The notes below the pieces were generated by a model, which was given only the letters and a program-made list of their open reading frames with translations, made no database searches and had not been told where the DNA came from. Shown here piece after piece: positions 15,644 to 24,500 of a stretch of DNA of 64,000 nucleotides. The stretch covers positions 9,114,001-9,178,000 of the forward strand of contig BJHW01000001.1 of assembly GCA_005405945.1 (NCBI GenBank), given 5' to 3'. The stretch is from Streptomyces violaceusniger. Its GTDB lineage: Bacteria; Actinomycetota; Actinomycetes; Streptomycetales; Streptomycetaceae. Position numbers and translations under genes: made by a program. Within the stretch, counting starts at the first letter, position 1, and every line of letters begins with the position of its first letter.

Positions 15644-17533
15644 CTACCCCAGCGGGGGGTCCTGCGGGTCGCGGTACATCGGACCGCGACCCGACAGGAC
15701 CTCCCCGTACGCCTGCATCAGATCCGGCAGCCGCAACGTGGCGAGGTCATCCCGGGTCGGAGTCCCGCTCCACCCCGACAGCCGCAAATCCCGGTAGGCG
15801 CAACTCTTCTCGTACAGCGTGCGCAGAAACCGCCCGTTCCCCAGCTCGTCGATCCAGCCCTGGTCCACCACATGGCCGCTGATGCTCCGCAGCTCCTCTA
15901 CGGCCTCCTCGTCCCACACATCCCCGTTCTCCGCCGCCAGCACCTCCCCGATCCGGGTGAGCTCCAGCGGGCGGTAGCTGGGGAAGTCGACGCGGGTGGT
16001 GAAGCGCGAGCCGAGGCCGGGGTTGGCGGCCAGCAGCCGGTCCATGCCCTCGGGGTAGCCGGCGAGGATCACCACCAGCCGGTCGCGGTTGTCCTCGGCC
16101 CGCTTGAGCAGCACCTGAAGCGCCTCGTCGCCGTACGCGTCGCCCTTGCTGTAGCCCGAGTTGGACAGGCTGTACGCCTCGTCGACGAAGAGCACTCCGC
16201 CGAGCGCCGAGTCGATCAGCTCATTGGCCTTCACCGCCGTCTGGCCCAGGTACTCGCCGACCAGATCGGCGCGCCCGGCCTCCACCAGATGGTCGCCGCC
16301 GAGCAGCCCGAGGGCGTAGAAGACCCGGCCGAGGATGCGGGCCACGGTGGTCTTGCCGGTGCCGGAGGGCCCGGAGAAGACGAAGTGCCGCTTGGGCGGC
16401 TGGACCGGCAGGCCCTGCCCGGCGCGCAGCCGCGCCATGTGGAGCTGCGCCGACAGCGCCCGGACCTGCCGCTTGACCGGCTCCAGGCCGACCATGCGCT
16501 CCAGCTCCTGCAGCGCGCTCTCCAGCAGTACCGGATCGGAGGGGCCGGGCTGGGAGGGCAGGCCGGCCCGGTCGCGCGTGCCGCCCGCGCCCATCACGGC
16601 GGGGCCCATCAGCGGCGGGCCCTCGGGCCCCTCGCCCGCGGCGCGCGGGTCGCGGCCGTCGGACAGCGTGTCGGCGGGGTCGGTGGCGGTGGCGTCCCGG
16701 CCGTCCGTGGCGTCCTGGCCACCGGCCCCGGCCAGCGAGACGGCGGCGAGGTCCGCGGGCTCGTCCAGCCCGTCGGACTCGGCTATCGCCGCCAGCCGCG
16801 CCGAGGTGTCCATGAAGGTGGAGTCGATGCGGTGCACCGCGCGGTAGAGGGGGAGCGCGGCGGCGCTGCGCCCGGTGCCCTCATGCGCGCGGGCGAGCCA
16901 GTAGCGCAGCTCCTTGCGCTGGGGCTGTTCGCTGCGACAGCGCATTAAGGCGGCGGCCAGCAGCGGTTCGGCCTGGCTGTACATCTCCAGCCGGACCCGC
17001 GCCATCCCGGCGAACAGACCGGCCTCGATGCCCAGGAACGGATCGTCCAGCAGCGGTTCGGTGTGGCGCACCAGCTGCTCCCAGTCCTTGACCAGATAGG
17101 CGCGGCAGGCGTGCAGGAAGCGGGCCTGCGGATCGGCCTCGACCGGGGGGCAGCCGGCCAGCGCCCGGTCCAGCTCGGGCACATGGCGGCCGTCGAGCCA
17201 GTGGGAGGCGTGGGCGAGCAGCAGGTCCCGGCTGGTCTCCAGCACCGGCTGGACCCACCAGCCCAGCCAGTACCAGGAGTTGAGGGTGCGGCGGTGCCGG
17301 GCGCGCTGCTCGCCGAAGCGGTCGCGGTGCCGGTACATCCGCAGCAGCGCCGCCGCCGTGTCGGCCCGCAGCGCGTGCAGTCCGAGCCAGGCGTCGGCCA
17401 TTCCCGGATCGAGCCGGGTGGCGGCCCGGAACTCCTCCTCGGCCTGTGCGTACGCGCCCATCGTGTAGGCGTCGACGGCTCGCAGCCAGGCGAGGTCGGC
17501 CGGGGCGTGCGAACCCTGCGTGCCGAAATCCAT
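15644..17533 (-). CDS. EccA-like AAA+ ATPase (TPR-AAA)
   Basis: A 629-residue CbxX/CfqX-type AAA+ ATPase. Residues about 10-280 are helical TPR-like repeats (AVDAYTMGAYAQAEEEF; later RYWLARAHEGTGRSAAALPL), followed by a low-complexity linker of about 60 residues. The AAA+ module has Walker A FSGPSGTGKTTVARIL (about 383-398), Walker B GGVLFVDEAYSL (about 440-451) and the sensor/arginine-finger region LAANPGLGSRFTTRVDFPSY. The two-part layout is that of EccA from type VII secretion, but no esx/ecc genes are nearby, so its substrate is unknown. I start at ATG 17533 (MDFGTQG), with GGGGGA about eight bases upstream; GTG 17536 is an alternative. Confidence 0.8.
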   Translation of the reverse strand: MDFGTQGSHAPADLAWLRAVDAYTMGAYAQAEEEFRAATRLDPGMADAWLGLHALRADTAAALLRMYRHRDRFGEQRARHRRTLNSWYWLGWWVQPVLETSRDLLLAHASHWLDGRHVPELDRALAGCPPVEADPQARFLHACRAYLVKDWEQLVRHTEPLLDDPFLGIEAGLFAGMARVRLEMYSQAEPLLAAALMRCRSEQPQRKELRYWLARAHEGTGRSAAALPLYRAVHRIDSTFMDTSARLAAIAESDGLDEPADLAAVSLAGAGGQDATDGRDATATDPADTLSDGRDPRAAGEGPEGPPLMGPAVMGAGGTRDRAGLPSQPGPSDPVLLESALQELERMVGLEPVKRQVRALSAQLHMARLRAGQGLPVQPPKRHFVFSGPSGTGKTTVARILGRVFYALGLLGGDHLVEAGRADLVGEYLGQTAVKANELIDSALGGVLFVDEAYSLSNSGYSKGDAYGDEALQVLLKRAEDNRDRLVVILAGYPEGMDRLLAANPGLGSRFTTRVDFPSYRPLELTRIGEVLAAENGDVWDEEAVEELRSISGHVVDQGWIDELGNGRFLRTLYEKSCAYRDLRLSGWSGTPTRDDLATLRLPDLMQAYGEVLSGRGPMYRDPQDPPLG

Positions 17534-17767
17534 CACGTCCCCCACAACCCCTGCCCCGTGGATGCCGCAGGGGCGACTGCCCCTTTCGCATCGTACCTGC
17601 GCAACTCGCATGGGCCGAGGGTGCCGCACTGTTGTTCGTCGCAATCACACAAGGCCGGACGGGTGTGCGCGGGGGCGTGTAAGGGGCGCACGAGGTCTGG
17701 GCCGGATCGTCACCCAGAGTGAGGAAGGGTCCGCGCAAAGTGGCGGAAAACCGGCGCCAGACAGGAC

Positions 17768-17802
17768 GAAGCCCCGATCACGGGGGAACAACCGGGGGCT
17801 TC
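17768..17802 (-). terminator. hairpin terminator
   Basis: GAAGCCCC (17768-17775) pairs with GGGGCTTC (17795-17802), with further pairing of CG and GGGGG inside, giving a strong GC-rich stem. It lies downstream of the minus-strand kinase-like gene (ending 17931), which is its likely client. A separate perfect 16-base palindrome, CGACTCGTACGAGTCG, sits at 17814-17829. Confidence 0.55.
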
Positions 17803-17930
17803 GCGTTGTGGGACGACTCGTACGAGTCGCACATTGAGAACGTAAGACCTGTATGGGCCCCAGGTCAAGCCGAGTTGGAGTACGCGTCATGCCCCGGGCG
17901 GCGGCGTCAGGGCCGGTCGGGGGCATCGGC

Positions 17931-18560
17931 TCACGCTGTGTGAGGCCAGGGGGTGTTTCCGTCGGTCGCCGCGGGTCCCGGTAGCACCTCATACCCCTCC
18001 TTCCGCTGCCGTACCAAGGCTCCTGCGTACGGACGGGACGGGTCGGCGGCGAAATGCGCGCGTTCGGCGGGCAGCCACCCGTCCCAGAATGCGGACATCC
18101 CTGGACCGTCCCGCAGCTGCCCGCGCCGCCAGGAGTCCCGCTCCGGCAGATCCATCCACAACAGCTGCGCCAGCCGCGGGCGCATCGCGCGGCGGCCGCT
18201 GCCCACGCCCTCCAGCAGCACGACCGGCGCGGGGTCGAGCCGCCGCCGGGCGGTGGCGAAGCGGCGCTCCACCCAGTCGTACGGGGCGTAGCGCGCGGCC
18301 GCGCCCCGGGCCAGCGGGGCGAGGACGTGGGTGTGCAGCCGCTCCGCCCAGCCGAAGAGCTCGTCATGGGTGGCGAAGTCGTCCGTGTGCAGCACGGGAG
18401 CACCGCCGAGCGCCTCGGCCAGCTGCCCGGCGAAGGTGGTCTTCCCCGAGCCCGCGTGGCCGTCCACCGCGACCAGCCGGACCGGCCCGCAGGACGGCGG
18501 CAGCGCACGCAGGCGCCGCGCCAGCGCGTCCAGGCTGCCAACCGGTCGGTAAGTTCGCAT
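17931..18560 (-). CDS. uridine kinase-like P-loop protein
   Basis: A 209-residue P-loop NTPase of the uridine kinase/AAA type. The Walker A is RLVAVDGHAGSGKTTFAGQL (about residues 28-47), followed by HTDDFATHDELFGW, a typical lid/substrate region, and VVLLEGVGSGRRAMRP in place of Walker B. The C-terminus (FWDGWLPAERAHFAADPSRP) is characteristic of small actinobacterial kinase-like proteins of unknown substrate. The start at ATG 18560 (MRTYRPVGSL) has only a weak Shine-Dalgarno. Whether it phosphorylates uridine is unproven. It is divergent from the peptidase gene at 18733. Confidence 0.75.
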   Translation of the reverse strand: MRTYRPVGSLDALARRLRALPPSCGPVRLVAVDGHAGSGKTTFAGQLAEALGGAPVLHTDDFATHDELFGWAERLHTHVLAPLARGAAARYAPYDWVERRFATARRRLDPAPVVLLEGVGSGRRAMRPRLAQLLWMDLPERDSWRRGQLRDGPGMSAFWDGWLPAERAHFAADPSRPYAGALVRQRKEGYEVLPGPAATDGNTPWPHTA

Positions 18561-18732
18561 CGGGGACCACCATACGGCCCTTCGGGCTCGTTCACTCCAT
18601 TGGTTCACACCAATATTGATGAGGCGGGCGCTGGGGGAATCACTGGCCTGAGACCACTCGTAGCGGCCATAGTTGTGCGACTGTCGCGCACCCGCCGCCC
18701 ACTGGACCGGACGACGACTGGGGGAACCCCGC

Positions 18733-20148
18733 ATGACCAGATCTGGATCCACGCCACGCCGCTCCGTGCTCGCCGCCGCCCTCGGCGTCGCGGGCGCGGC
18801 GGCCGTCACCACGACCGCCGCCGCTGCCGCCGGAACGGCCCGCCCCTCGGCGACAGGGACCTCGGAGGCCCCCGGGGCCGCGGCCCCGGCGGGCTCGAAG
18901 GCCAAGCGGATCGCCGAGTACCACGGCTGGACCAGCCACGCCGACTGGCTGGCCGGTGCCGCCAAGGGCGTCCGCGCCGAGGCCGGCGCCCGCCCCGGCA
19001 TCGTCATCGCCCGCCCGCTGGGCAGCGTGGACTACACCGATCCGCACACCGGCACCAAGGCCGCCTGGGAGTACGCCACCTGGACCTCCCCGGTGCGCAC
19101 CCTCTCCGTGCCCGCGACCGAGGCCATCGTCTCCTGGAACGCCCGCACCCCGGCCGGCACCTGGATCCAGATCGAGCTCAAGGGCACCTACACCGACGGC
19201 TCCGCGACCCCCTGGTACGTGATGGGCCGCTGGGCCTCCGACGACGGCGCCTCCTCCATCCGGCGCACCTCGGTGGACGGCCAGAGCGACGACAAGAGCT
19301 CGGTGTGGACCGACACCTTCTCCATCGACGACCCGGCGAGCGGGCTGCGGCTGGCGACGTACCAGGTGCGGCTCACCCTCCACCGCAAGCCCGGCACCGC
19401 GCTCACCCCCACGGTGTGGCGGGTCGGCGCGATGGGCTCGGACGTCCCCGACCGGTTCGAGGTGCCCGCCTCCACGCCGAGCCTGCCCAAGGGGCGCGAA
19501 CTCGTCGTACCGCGCTACTCGCAGGAGATCCACAAGGGCCAGTACCCGGAGTACGACAACGGCGGCGAGGCGTGGTGCAGCCCCACCTCCTCGCAGATGA
19601 TCATCGAGTCCTGGGGCCGCAAGCCGTCCGCGAAGGACCTGGCCTGGGTCAACCCGGACTACGCCGATCCGCAGGTCTGCCACGCCGCCCGGTCCACCTT
19701 CGACTACCAGTACGAGGGCTGCGGAAACTGGCCGTTCAACGCCGCCTACGCCGCCACCTACCGCGATCTGCAGGGCGTGGTCACCCGGCTCGGCTCGCTC
19801 ACCGACGCCGAGAAGCTGATCGAGGTCGGCATTCCGCTGATCACCTCGCAGTCCTTCCTCAAGACGGAGCTGGACGGCGCGGGGTACGGCACCTCGGGCC
19901 ATCTGATGACCGTCATCGGCTTCACGGCGGACGGCGACGTCATCGCCAACGACCCGGCCTCGCCCAGCAACGAGGCGGTCCGCCACGTCTACAAGCGGCG
20001 GCAGTGGGAGAACATCTGGCTGCGGACGAAGCGGTACAACGCCGACGGCAAGGTGGTCTCGGGCACCGGCGGCGTCTGCTACCTCTACTTCCCGGCCAAG
20101 CCCACCGCCGCCCAGCGGCGGGTGCTGAAGGAATTCGGCATCCGCTGA
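18733..20148 (+). CDS. Tat-exported C39-like peptidase family protein
   Basis: A 471-residue exported protein. The N-terminus is a twin-arginine signal (TPRRSVLAAALGVAGAAAVT, cleavage after the alanine run). A long beta-rich region follows (LSVPATEAIVSWNARTPAGT, typical of carbohydrate- or surface-binding folds). The C-terminal third is a papain-like C39-type domain: nucleophile Cys near residue 282 in GGEAWCSPTSSQMIIESWG, histidine near 389 in SGHLMTVIGF, and Asp in VIANDPAS. The domain lacks the ABC-transporter partner of bacteriocin-processing C39 enzymes, so it is probably an extracellular peptidase or amidase. ATG 18733 is preceded by GGGGGAA. The stop codon lies within a 17-bp tandem repeat. 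Confidence 0.85.
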   Translation: MTRSGSTPRRSVLAAALGVAGAAAVTTTAAAAAGTARPSATGTSEAPGAAAPAGSKAKRIAEYHGWTSHADWLAGAAKGVRAEAGARPGIVIARPLGSVDYTDPHTGTKAAWEYATWTSPVRTLSVPATEAIVSWNARTPAGTWIQIELKGTYTDGSATPWYVMGRWASDDGASSIRRTSVDGQSDDKSSVWTDTFSIDDPASGLRLATYQVRLTLHRKPGTALTPTVWRVGAMGSDVPDRFEVPASTPSLPKGRELVVPRYSQEIHKGQYPEYDNGGEAWCSPTSSQMIIESWGRKPSAKDLAWVNPDYADPQVCHAARSTFDYQYEGCGNWPFNAAYAATYRDLQGVVTRLGSLTDAEKLIEVGIPLITSQSFLKTELDGAGYGTSGHLMTVIGFTADGDVIANDPASPSNEAVRHVYKRRQWENIWLRTKRYNADGKVVSGTGGVCYLYFPAKPTAAQRRVLKEFGIR

Positions 20149-20314
20149 GGGGCCCGGTCCGGTGAGGGGCCCGGTCCGGTGAGGGGCCGGTCCGCCCAGA
20201 GGGCTCGGGAACCTGGGCCAGGGCGAACGCCCAGGTGGCCACCGAGCCGAGCGCCACCCCGGCCAGCCCGCCGAGGGCCGACAACGGCAGTGACTCGGTC
20301 CTGACCGCGTTCAC
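19940..20314 (-). CDS. possible small membrane protein coupled to HhH gene
   Basis: A GTG at 20314 overlaps the stop of the upstream HhH gene (GTGA), and the frame begins VNAVRTESLPLSALGGLAGV, then ALGSVATWAFALAQVPEP, a plausible single membrane helix. After about 45 residues it enters the 17-bp repeat and then runs antisense through the end of the C39-like gene, where its composition becomes arginine-rich. The true end is therefore unclear; a one-base change in the repeat would end it near 20085. Only the first 45 residues look real. Confidence 0.3.
   Translation of the reverse strand: MNAVRTESLPLSALGGLAGVALGSVATWAFALAQVPEPSGRTGPSPDRAPHRTGPLSGCRIPSAPAAGRRWAWPGSRGSRRRRCPRPPCRRRCTASSAARCSPTAAACRRGGPPRCWARPGRWR
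20146..20195. repeat. 17-bp tandem repeat spanning a stop codon
   Basis: TGAGGGGCCCGGTCCGG repeats at 20146, 20163 and 20180 (the third copy lacks one C). The first TGA is the stop codon of the C39-like peptidase gene. On the minus strand the repeat lies in the small reading frame that follows the HhH protein gene. Confidence 0.8.
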
Positions 20315-20943
20315 GCGGCCGCGCGCACCTCGCGCGCGGCGTCCGCGTGGAGCGCGACCCGGACCAGGGCGGCGGCCAGCCGGGGAAGGTCCTTCTCGGC
20401 CACCAGTCCCTCCAGCGACCGCGCGCTCTTCGGCAGCCCGACGCGCTCGGCGCCGTCCAGCGCCTTGCTGTCGAAGTACGGGGCGAACTCGGGCCAGACG
20501 CCCTGCACCTCGCGCAGGAAGATGTTCACCCCGGCCGGTCCGATGCCCTTGACGCCCTGAAGCAGCTTCTTCACGTCCCCCGCCTCGCGCATCCGCCGCA
20601 GATCGCCCCCGTACTCCCGGTTCACCAGCTCGGCCGCCTCGCCCAGCTGGCTGGCGGTCCGCTCGTCGTAACGCCGGTAGCCACCTTCGCCCAGCGCGTC
20701 GACCCGCTGCTGCCAGGTGGCCTCCGCCATCCGCCGCGGGTCGCGCATCCCGGCGTCGAAGAGGGCGCGCGCGGCGGCGACGGCGATGTCGGAACTGATC
20801 CGCGCGGACAGCAGATGTGCGAGCACCAGCAGCTGGTAGAGGGGGCCGGGGGTGTTGCGGAGCTTGATCCCGGCCTCGGCGGCGAAGGTCGTCCCCTGCT
20901 GGTCGAGCAGGGTGCGCGCCACACGCTGGTTCTTGTCGCTCAT
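20311..20943 (-). CDS. endonuclease III-like HhH-GPD protein
   Basis: A 210-residue DNA glycosylase-fold protein. A helix-hairpin-helix is visible in LLQGVKGIGPAGVNIFLREV (about 125-144), followed by the position of the catalytic Asp in APYFDSKALDGAERVGLP. The N-terminal helical part (LLVLAHLLSARISSDIAVAA) matches the HhH-GPD barrel. The C-terminal four-cysteine iron-sulfur loop of classic endonuclease III is absent, as in many actinobacterial 'endonuclease' homologues. It could take part in base-excision repair, but specificity is unknown. The start is ATG 20943 (MSDKNQRVAR). The GTGA overlap with the following small frame suggests an operon. Confidence 0.75.
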   Translation of the reverse strand: MSDKNQRVARTLLDQQGTTFAAEAGIKLRNTPGPLYQLLVLAHLLSARISSDIAVAAARALFDAGMRDPRRMAEATWQQRVDALGEGGYRRYDERTASQLGEAAELVNREYGGDLRRMREAGDVKKLLQGVKGIGPAGVNIFLREVQGVWPEFAPYFDSKALDGAERVGLPKSARSLEGLVAEKDLPRLAAALVRVALHADAAREVRAAA

Positions 20944-21006
20944 TGCCCATCCCGCCTCGTGGTGTGGTGCCGTTGCGTCGGTCACGGGTGCCCGGCGGCG
21001 CCCCGC

Positions 21007-21362
21007 TCACTCGGGGCCGCGCAGCCGTTCGTCCTCGCCGGGCCGGGCCGCGGTAGCTCACCACGAGGGCGCTGTGCCGACCGTCGGGCGCAGGCGACTC
21101 GTGCAGGTCATCCCGCGCATGCGGCCCGTGCGGCGCATGGGGCCGCGAGGGCGCCCCGCTCGCGCCGCCCGAAGGCCCAGCCCCTGGCCCGCCGGGGGAA
21201 GCCGGACCGGGCCCGTCCCGCCCGGCCAACCCCCTCACCTGCGCGTCCAGGGCCTCGGTGGCCCGCTGACCGTCCGGACTCGGCGCGGCCGGTGCCGACC
21301 GCGCTGACCTGGGCCATCGCCCGGCGCAGCAGCTGATTCCGGGCGACACCTGGTGGGGTCAT
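21007..21362 (-). CDS. hypothetical protein, apparently frameshifted
   Basis: No single frame is convincing, but three frames in sequence make a plausible short protein: MTPPGVARNQLLRRAMAQVS from ATG 21362, then GQRATEALDAQVRGLAGRDG in a second frame (change near 21275), then PGEDERLRGPE and a stop at 21007 in a third (change near 21050). The first part is amphipathic-helical, the middle is a Pro/Gly/His-rich linker. Family unknown. Unlike the other frameshifts in the window these would need one extra base (or two missing bases) each, so this is a weak call. Confidence 0.3.
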
Positions 21363-22083
21363 GGGGTCACTCTGTGCGTTCCTCTATGTCCTGTGCGTCG
21401 TCGTGCCTCCTTGGGGAGACGTGCCTCCGTGAGGAGACGTACCTCCTTGTGGAGATCCATCGGGCGAGTACCCCTATTCACGGCAATTCATCGCATGGAG
21501 GTTAAAAGGCCGCACGGATTTCGATCCGCGAGGGGGAGGGGCGGGCGTACGGGCCGGGAGTACGAGCCGGGAGTGCCCCTGCCTCGGCCGGGGAGATCCC
21601 GGTGTGGCCCCGGCGCGGCGGACGTGATGGATTTCCTCATTCGACTGCTCAGGCGCCGGGTTGGCGCACCGCCAGAACGGGTCTCCTGAAGGGAGTTCGC
21701 CGAGGCGCTTTCAAAGGCCCGTCCACTGGAGGGCCGAGGTCAGCGCGGGGTTCGGGCCCCTGGCAGATGCCTCTGACAGGTGCTCGGCAGCCCCCGGCGG
21801 CGCCCGCCTCCATGATCAGATCCGGATTGAACTTTTCCGTTTTTCCTTTCCTCATCGAACGGTTGATCAGTAATCTCGCCTCAGCAGCGGGTTGCCGTGC
21901 CGCTCTTCGTCGTGCTCCACTTCCCCGAGGACGCGGACGACCCGAGGGCGGCCCCGGAAGCCGGAAGAGGGCGAAGGAAGTGCAGGACGTGGACTGGCGG
22001 CCGGAGGGCATCGACGCCGCAGGCGAGGACGCGGCAGGCTACAGGGACACAGCCCATGGCGGTTGCCCCGGGGAGCGCACGAT
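21363..22083. other. intergenic region upstream of the GGDEF-EAL gene
   Basis: I see no firm gene in this 721-base gap. It holds an 18-bp tandem repeat (21403-21456) and two lower-GC patches, 21470-21500 and 21800-21890 (TGAACTTTTCCGTTTTTCCT), which are the likely promoter regions. A frame ending in the TGA that overlaps the next gene's ATG (ATGA at 22084-22087) reads VQDVDWRPEGIDAAGEDAAG from a GTG near 21979. It could be a very short leader peptide, but nothing else supports it. Confidence 0.45.
21403..21456. repeat. 18-bp tandem repeat, 3 copies, each a small hairpin
   Basis: GTGCCTCCTTGGGGAGAC, GTGCCTCCGTGAGGAGAC and GTACCTCCTTGTGGAGAT follow each other without gaps. In each unit CCTCC can pair with a GGAG-type run, so an RNA copy would form three consecutive small hairpins containing Shine-Dalgarno-like and anti-Shine-Dalgarno-like sequence. 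Confidence 0.75.
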
Positions 22084-24336
22084 ATGACCTCCGAATCGGG
22101 TGGGCCGAGATGTGACCGCGGCGCCGGGGACGCCGCCGGGCACCCCGCCCCCAGGGAGAGCGATCCGCTGAGGCGATTCGCGGGCATCTGGTGCCGGGCC
22201 GTTCATCCGCTGGCCGCCACCACGATGACCCCCGAGGAGTTCGAGGGCTATCTGCTGCCGCTGGCCCACCGGTTGAGCGCCGCCCTGCGCTCCTCGCCCT
22301 TCGACACCGAGGCCGCGTACGAGGTCGGGGCCGCGCTGGTGGACGCCCAGTGCACCGAGCCCGACGCGCTGCCCGCCATCCTGGGCGTCATCGACGCGCA
22401 TCTGGTGTCCTGCTCGTCGCTCGGACTGCCCTTCTCCGTACCATCCGGTGAATCGTTCCCAGTCCCGTCCGACGGGCCCTCCCGCGAGCCCCTGGCCGAC
22501 GAGGAGGCGCGCGCCCGCTGTGTGCGGCTCCAGCACGCCCTCGCCGCCGGATTCGTCCGCGAGCTGCGCGAGCGCGAGCGCGATGAGCAAGAGGCGATCT
22601 CGCGGGCCGCGATGGCCGCCCGGACCGAGGCCGAGAAGGCGCTGCACGCGAGTGAGGCCAAGTTCCAGGCCGTCTTCGAGGGCGCGGTCATCGGCGTGGG
22701 CATCGCCGGGCTCGACGGCGAGGTGCTCGTCGTCAACGACGCCATGGCCCGGATGTTCGGCGGGATGGACTTCTTCCGCCCCGGCCGCAACGTCACCGAG
22801 TTCGTCCACCCCGACGACGTCCCCGGCGCCCATGAGCTCTACCGCGAGCTGGTCAACGGGGAGCGCGACCACTTCCGCATCGAGAAGCCGCACTACCGGG
22901 ACGACGGCAGCGAGCTGTGGACCAATCTGACGGTCACCCTGCTGCGCGACTCCAGCGGCGCCCCGCAGTACCAGCTCGCCCTCGCCGAGGACATCACCGA
23001 GCACCGGCTGCTGCGGGAGCGGCTGCGCTACGAGGCCACCCACGACGAGCTGACCGGACTGCCCAACCGCACCCTGTTCCTGGAGCGGCTGGACCAGGTG
23101 CTGGCCGCCGACGCCGACGCCGAGCGGTTCGGCGTGTGTTACCTGGACCTGGACGGCTTCAAGGCCGTCAACGACAGCCTCGGGCACGCCGTCGGCGACC
23201 GGATGCTCAAGGCCGTCGCCGAACGCCTCCAGCGCTGTGTGAAGGCTCCCGCCGAGCTGCTCGCCCGGGTCGGCGGCGATGAGTTCCTCGCCCTGGTCAC
23301 CGGCCCCGCGGCGCAGGCCGACGGCGCCGGACTGGCCCGCCGGATGCTCGCCGCACTCGCCGAACCCGTCCGGATCGAGGGCCGTGAGCTGCGGGTACGG
23401 GCCAGCATCGGCGTGGTCGACGGCCTGGCCGGGGAGATCGGCCGGGCCGAGGTGCTGCGCAGCGCCGACATCACCATGTACCGGGCCAAGGCCGCGGGCG
23501 GCAATCGCTTCGAGATCGCCGACGCCGACTCCAACGCCCGAGTGATCGCCCGTCACAGCCTCACCAACGGGCTGCCCTCCGCCCTGGAGAAGGGCGAGTT
23601 CTTCATCGAGTACCAGCCGCTGGTACGGCTCACCGACGGCACCGTGCGCGGCGCCGAGGCGCTCGTACGCTGGCTGCACCCGGTGCACGGAGTACTCGGC
23701 CCCGACCAGTTCATCCCGCTCGCCGAGGACACCGGGCTGATCGTCCCGCTCGGCCGCTGGGTGCTGGAGCAGGCCGCCCGGCAGGCGCGCGAGTGGCGCG
23801 ACGCCGCCGAGGACGACGCGTCGCTGCGCGTCAACGTCAACCTCTCGCCGTGCCAGCTGAGCCATCCCACGCTGGTCTCCGACACGGTGGCGGTCCTGGA
23901 GAACGCCGGGCTGTGCCCCAGCGCACTGTGCCTGGAGGTCACCGAGAACGACCTCATCGGCGCCGACGAGACCGCCCTGCGGCCGCTGCGGCAACTCGCC
24001 GACCTCGGCGTGGACATCGCCCTGGACGACTTCGGCACCGGCTACTCCAACCTGTCGTATCTGCGCCGGCTCCCGGTCTCCCAGCTCAAGCTGGACCGTT
24101 CCTTCACCCGGGGCATGCAGCGGGCCCCGGCCGATCCGGTCGACGTCAAGATCGTCGAGGGGATCGTCTCGCTCGCCCACACGCTCGACCTCGCGGTGAC
24201 GGTCGAGGGCGTGGAGACGGCCGTACAGGCCGAGCATCTGCGGGGGCTGGGTTGCGACACCGCCCAGGGCTGGTACTACGCACGGCCGGGCCCGCCGGAG
24301 CGGCTGCACACGCTGGCACTGGCCGACGCGAGCTGA
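22084..24336 (+). CDS. PAS-GGDEF-EAL cyclic di-GMP turnover protein
   Basis: A 750-residue cytosolic signalling protein. A helical N-terminal region (about 20-185) is followed by a PAS domain (about 190-310: KFQAVFEGAVIGVGIAGLDG), a GGDEF domain (about 325-480) with an intact VGGDEFLAL motif near residue 397 and YLDLDGFKAVNDSLGHAVGD, and an EAL domain (about 495-745) with AEALVRWLHP near 525, DDFGTGYSNL and TVEGVET. Both catalytic motifs are intact, so it could make and degrade cyclic di-GMP; the PAS domain probably senses a cofactor or oxygen/light. The composition resembles streptomycete Rmd-type proteins that influence development. No membrane helices are seen. The start at ATG 22084 follows GGGGAGCG; the longer frame from 21892 lacks domain content. 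Confidence 0.88.
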   Translation: MTSESGGPRCDRGAGDAAGHPAPRESDPLRRFAGIWCRAVHPLAATTMTPEEFEGYLLPLAHRLSAALRSSPFDTEAAYEVGAALVDAQCTEPDALPAILGVIDAHLVSCSSLGLPFSVPSGESFPVPSDGPSREPLADEEARARCVRLQHALAAGFVRELRERERDEQEAISRAAMAARTEAEKALHASEAKFQAVFEGAVIGVGIAGLDGEVLVVNDAMARMFGGMDFFRPGRNVTEFVHPDDVPGAHELYRELVNGERDHFRIEKPHYRDDGSELWTNLTVTLLRDSSGAPQYQLALAEDITEHRLLRERLRYEATHDELTGLPNRTLFLERLDQVLAADADAERFGVCYLDLDGFKAVNDSLGHAVGDRMLKAVAERLQRCVKAPAELLARVGGDEFLALVTGPAAQADGAGLARRMLAALAEPVRIEGRELRVRASIGVVDGLAGEIGRAEVLRSADITMYRAKAAGGNRFEIADADSNARVIARHSLTNGLPSALEKGEFFIEYQPLVRLTDGTVRGAEALVRWLHPVHGVLGPDQFIPLAEDTGLIVPLGRWVLEQAARQAREWRDAAEDDASLRVNVNLSPCQLSHPTLVSDTVAVLENAGLCPSALCLEVTENDLIGADETALRPLRQLADLGVDIALDDFGTGYSNLSYLRRLPVSQLKLDRSFTRGMQRAPADPVDVKIVEGIVSLAHTLDLAVTVEGVETAVQAEHLRGLGCDTAQGWYYARPGPPERLHTLALADAS

Positions 24337-24411
24337 GGCACGGCCGCGAGCTGAGGCACGGCAAGGCGGTACTCACGCTGAGGGCGCGAGGGCGCGAGGG
24401 CGCGAGGGTGC
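24328..24411. repeat. 18-bp duplication spanning a stop codon, plus 8-bp tandem repeat
   Basis: GCGAGCTGAGGCACGGC occurs at 24328-24344 and again at 24346-24362, the first copy containing the stop codon of the GGDEF-EAL gene. Just downstream GAGGGCGC repeats from 24380 to 24411 with an 8-base period. The stretch lies between convergent genes. Confidence 0.75.
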
Positions 24412-24500
24412 GGGGGCCAGAGGGTGAGAGGGCGCGAGAAGGTGGTGCTCACCCCCTCGTGCCCATCCGGCGGCGTGCCGCGCTGAGTTGTTCGCCGCGC

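Noticed and set aside
17814..17829. 16-base palindrome CGACTCGTACGAGTCG considered as an att or operator site
   Set aside because: There is no integrase, recombinase or regulator nearby to support either role; noted only as a palindrome near a terminator.
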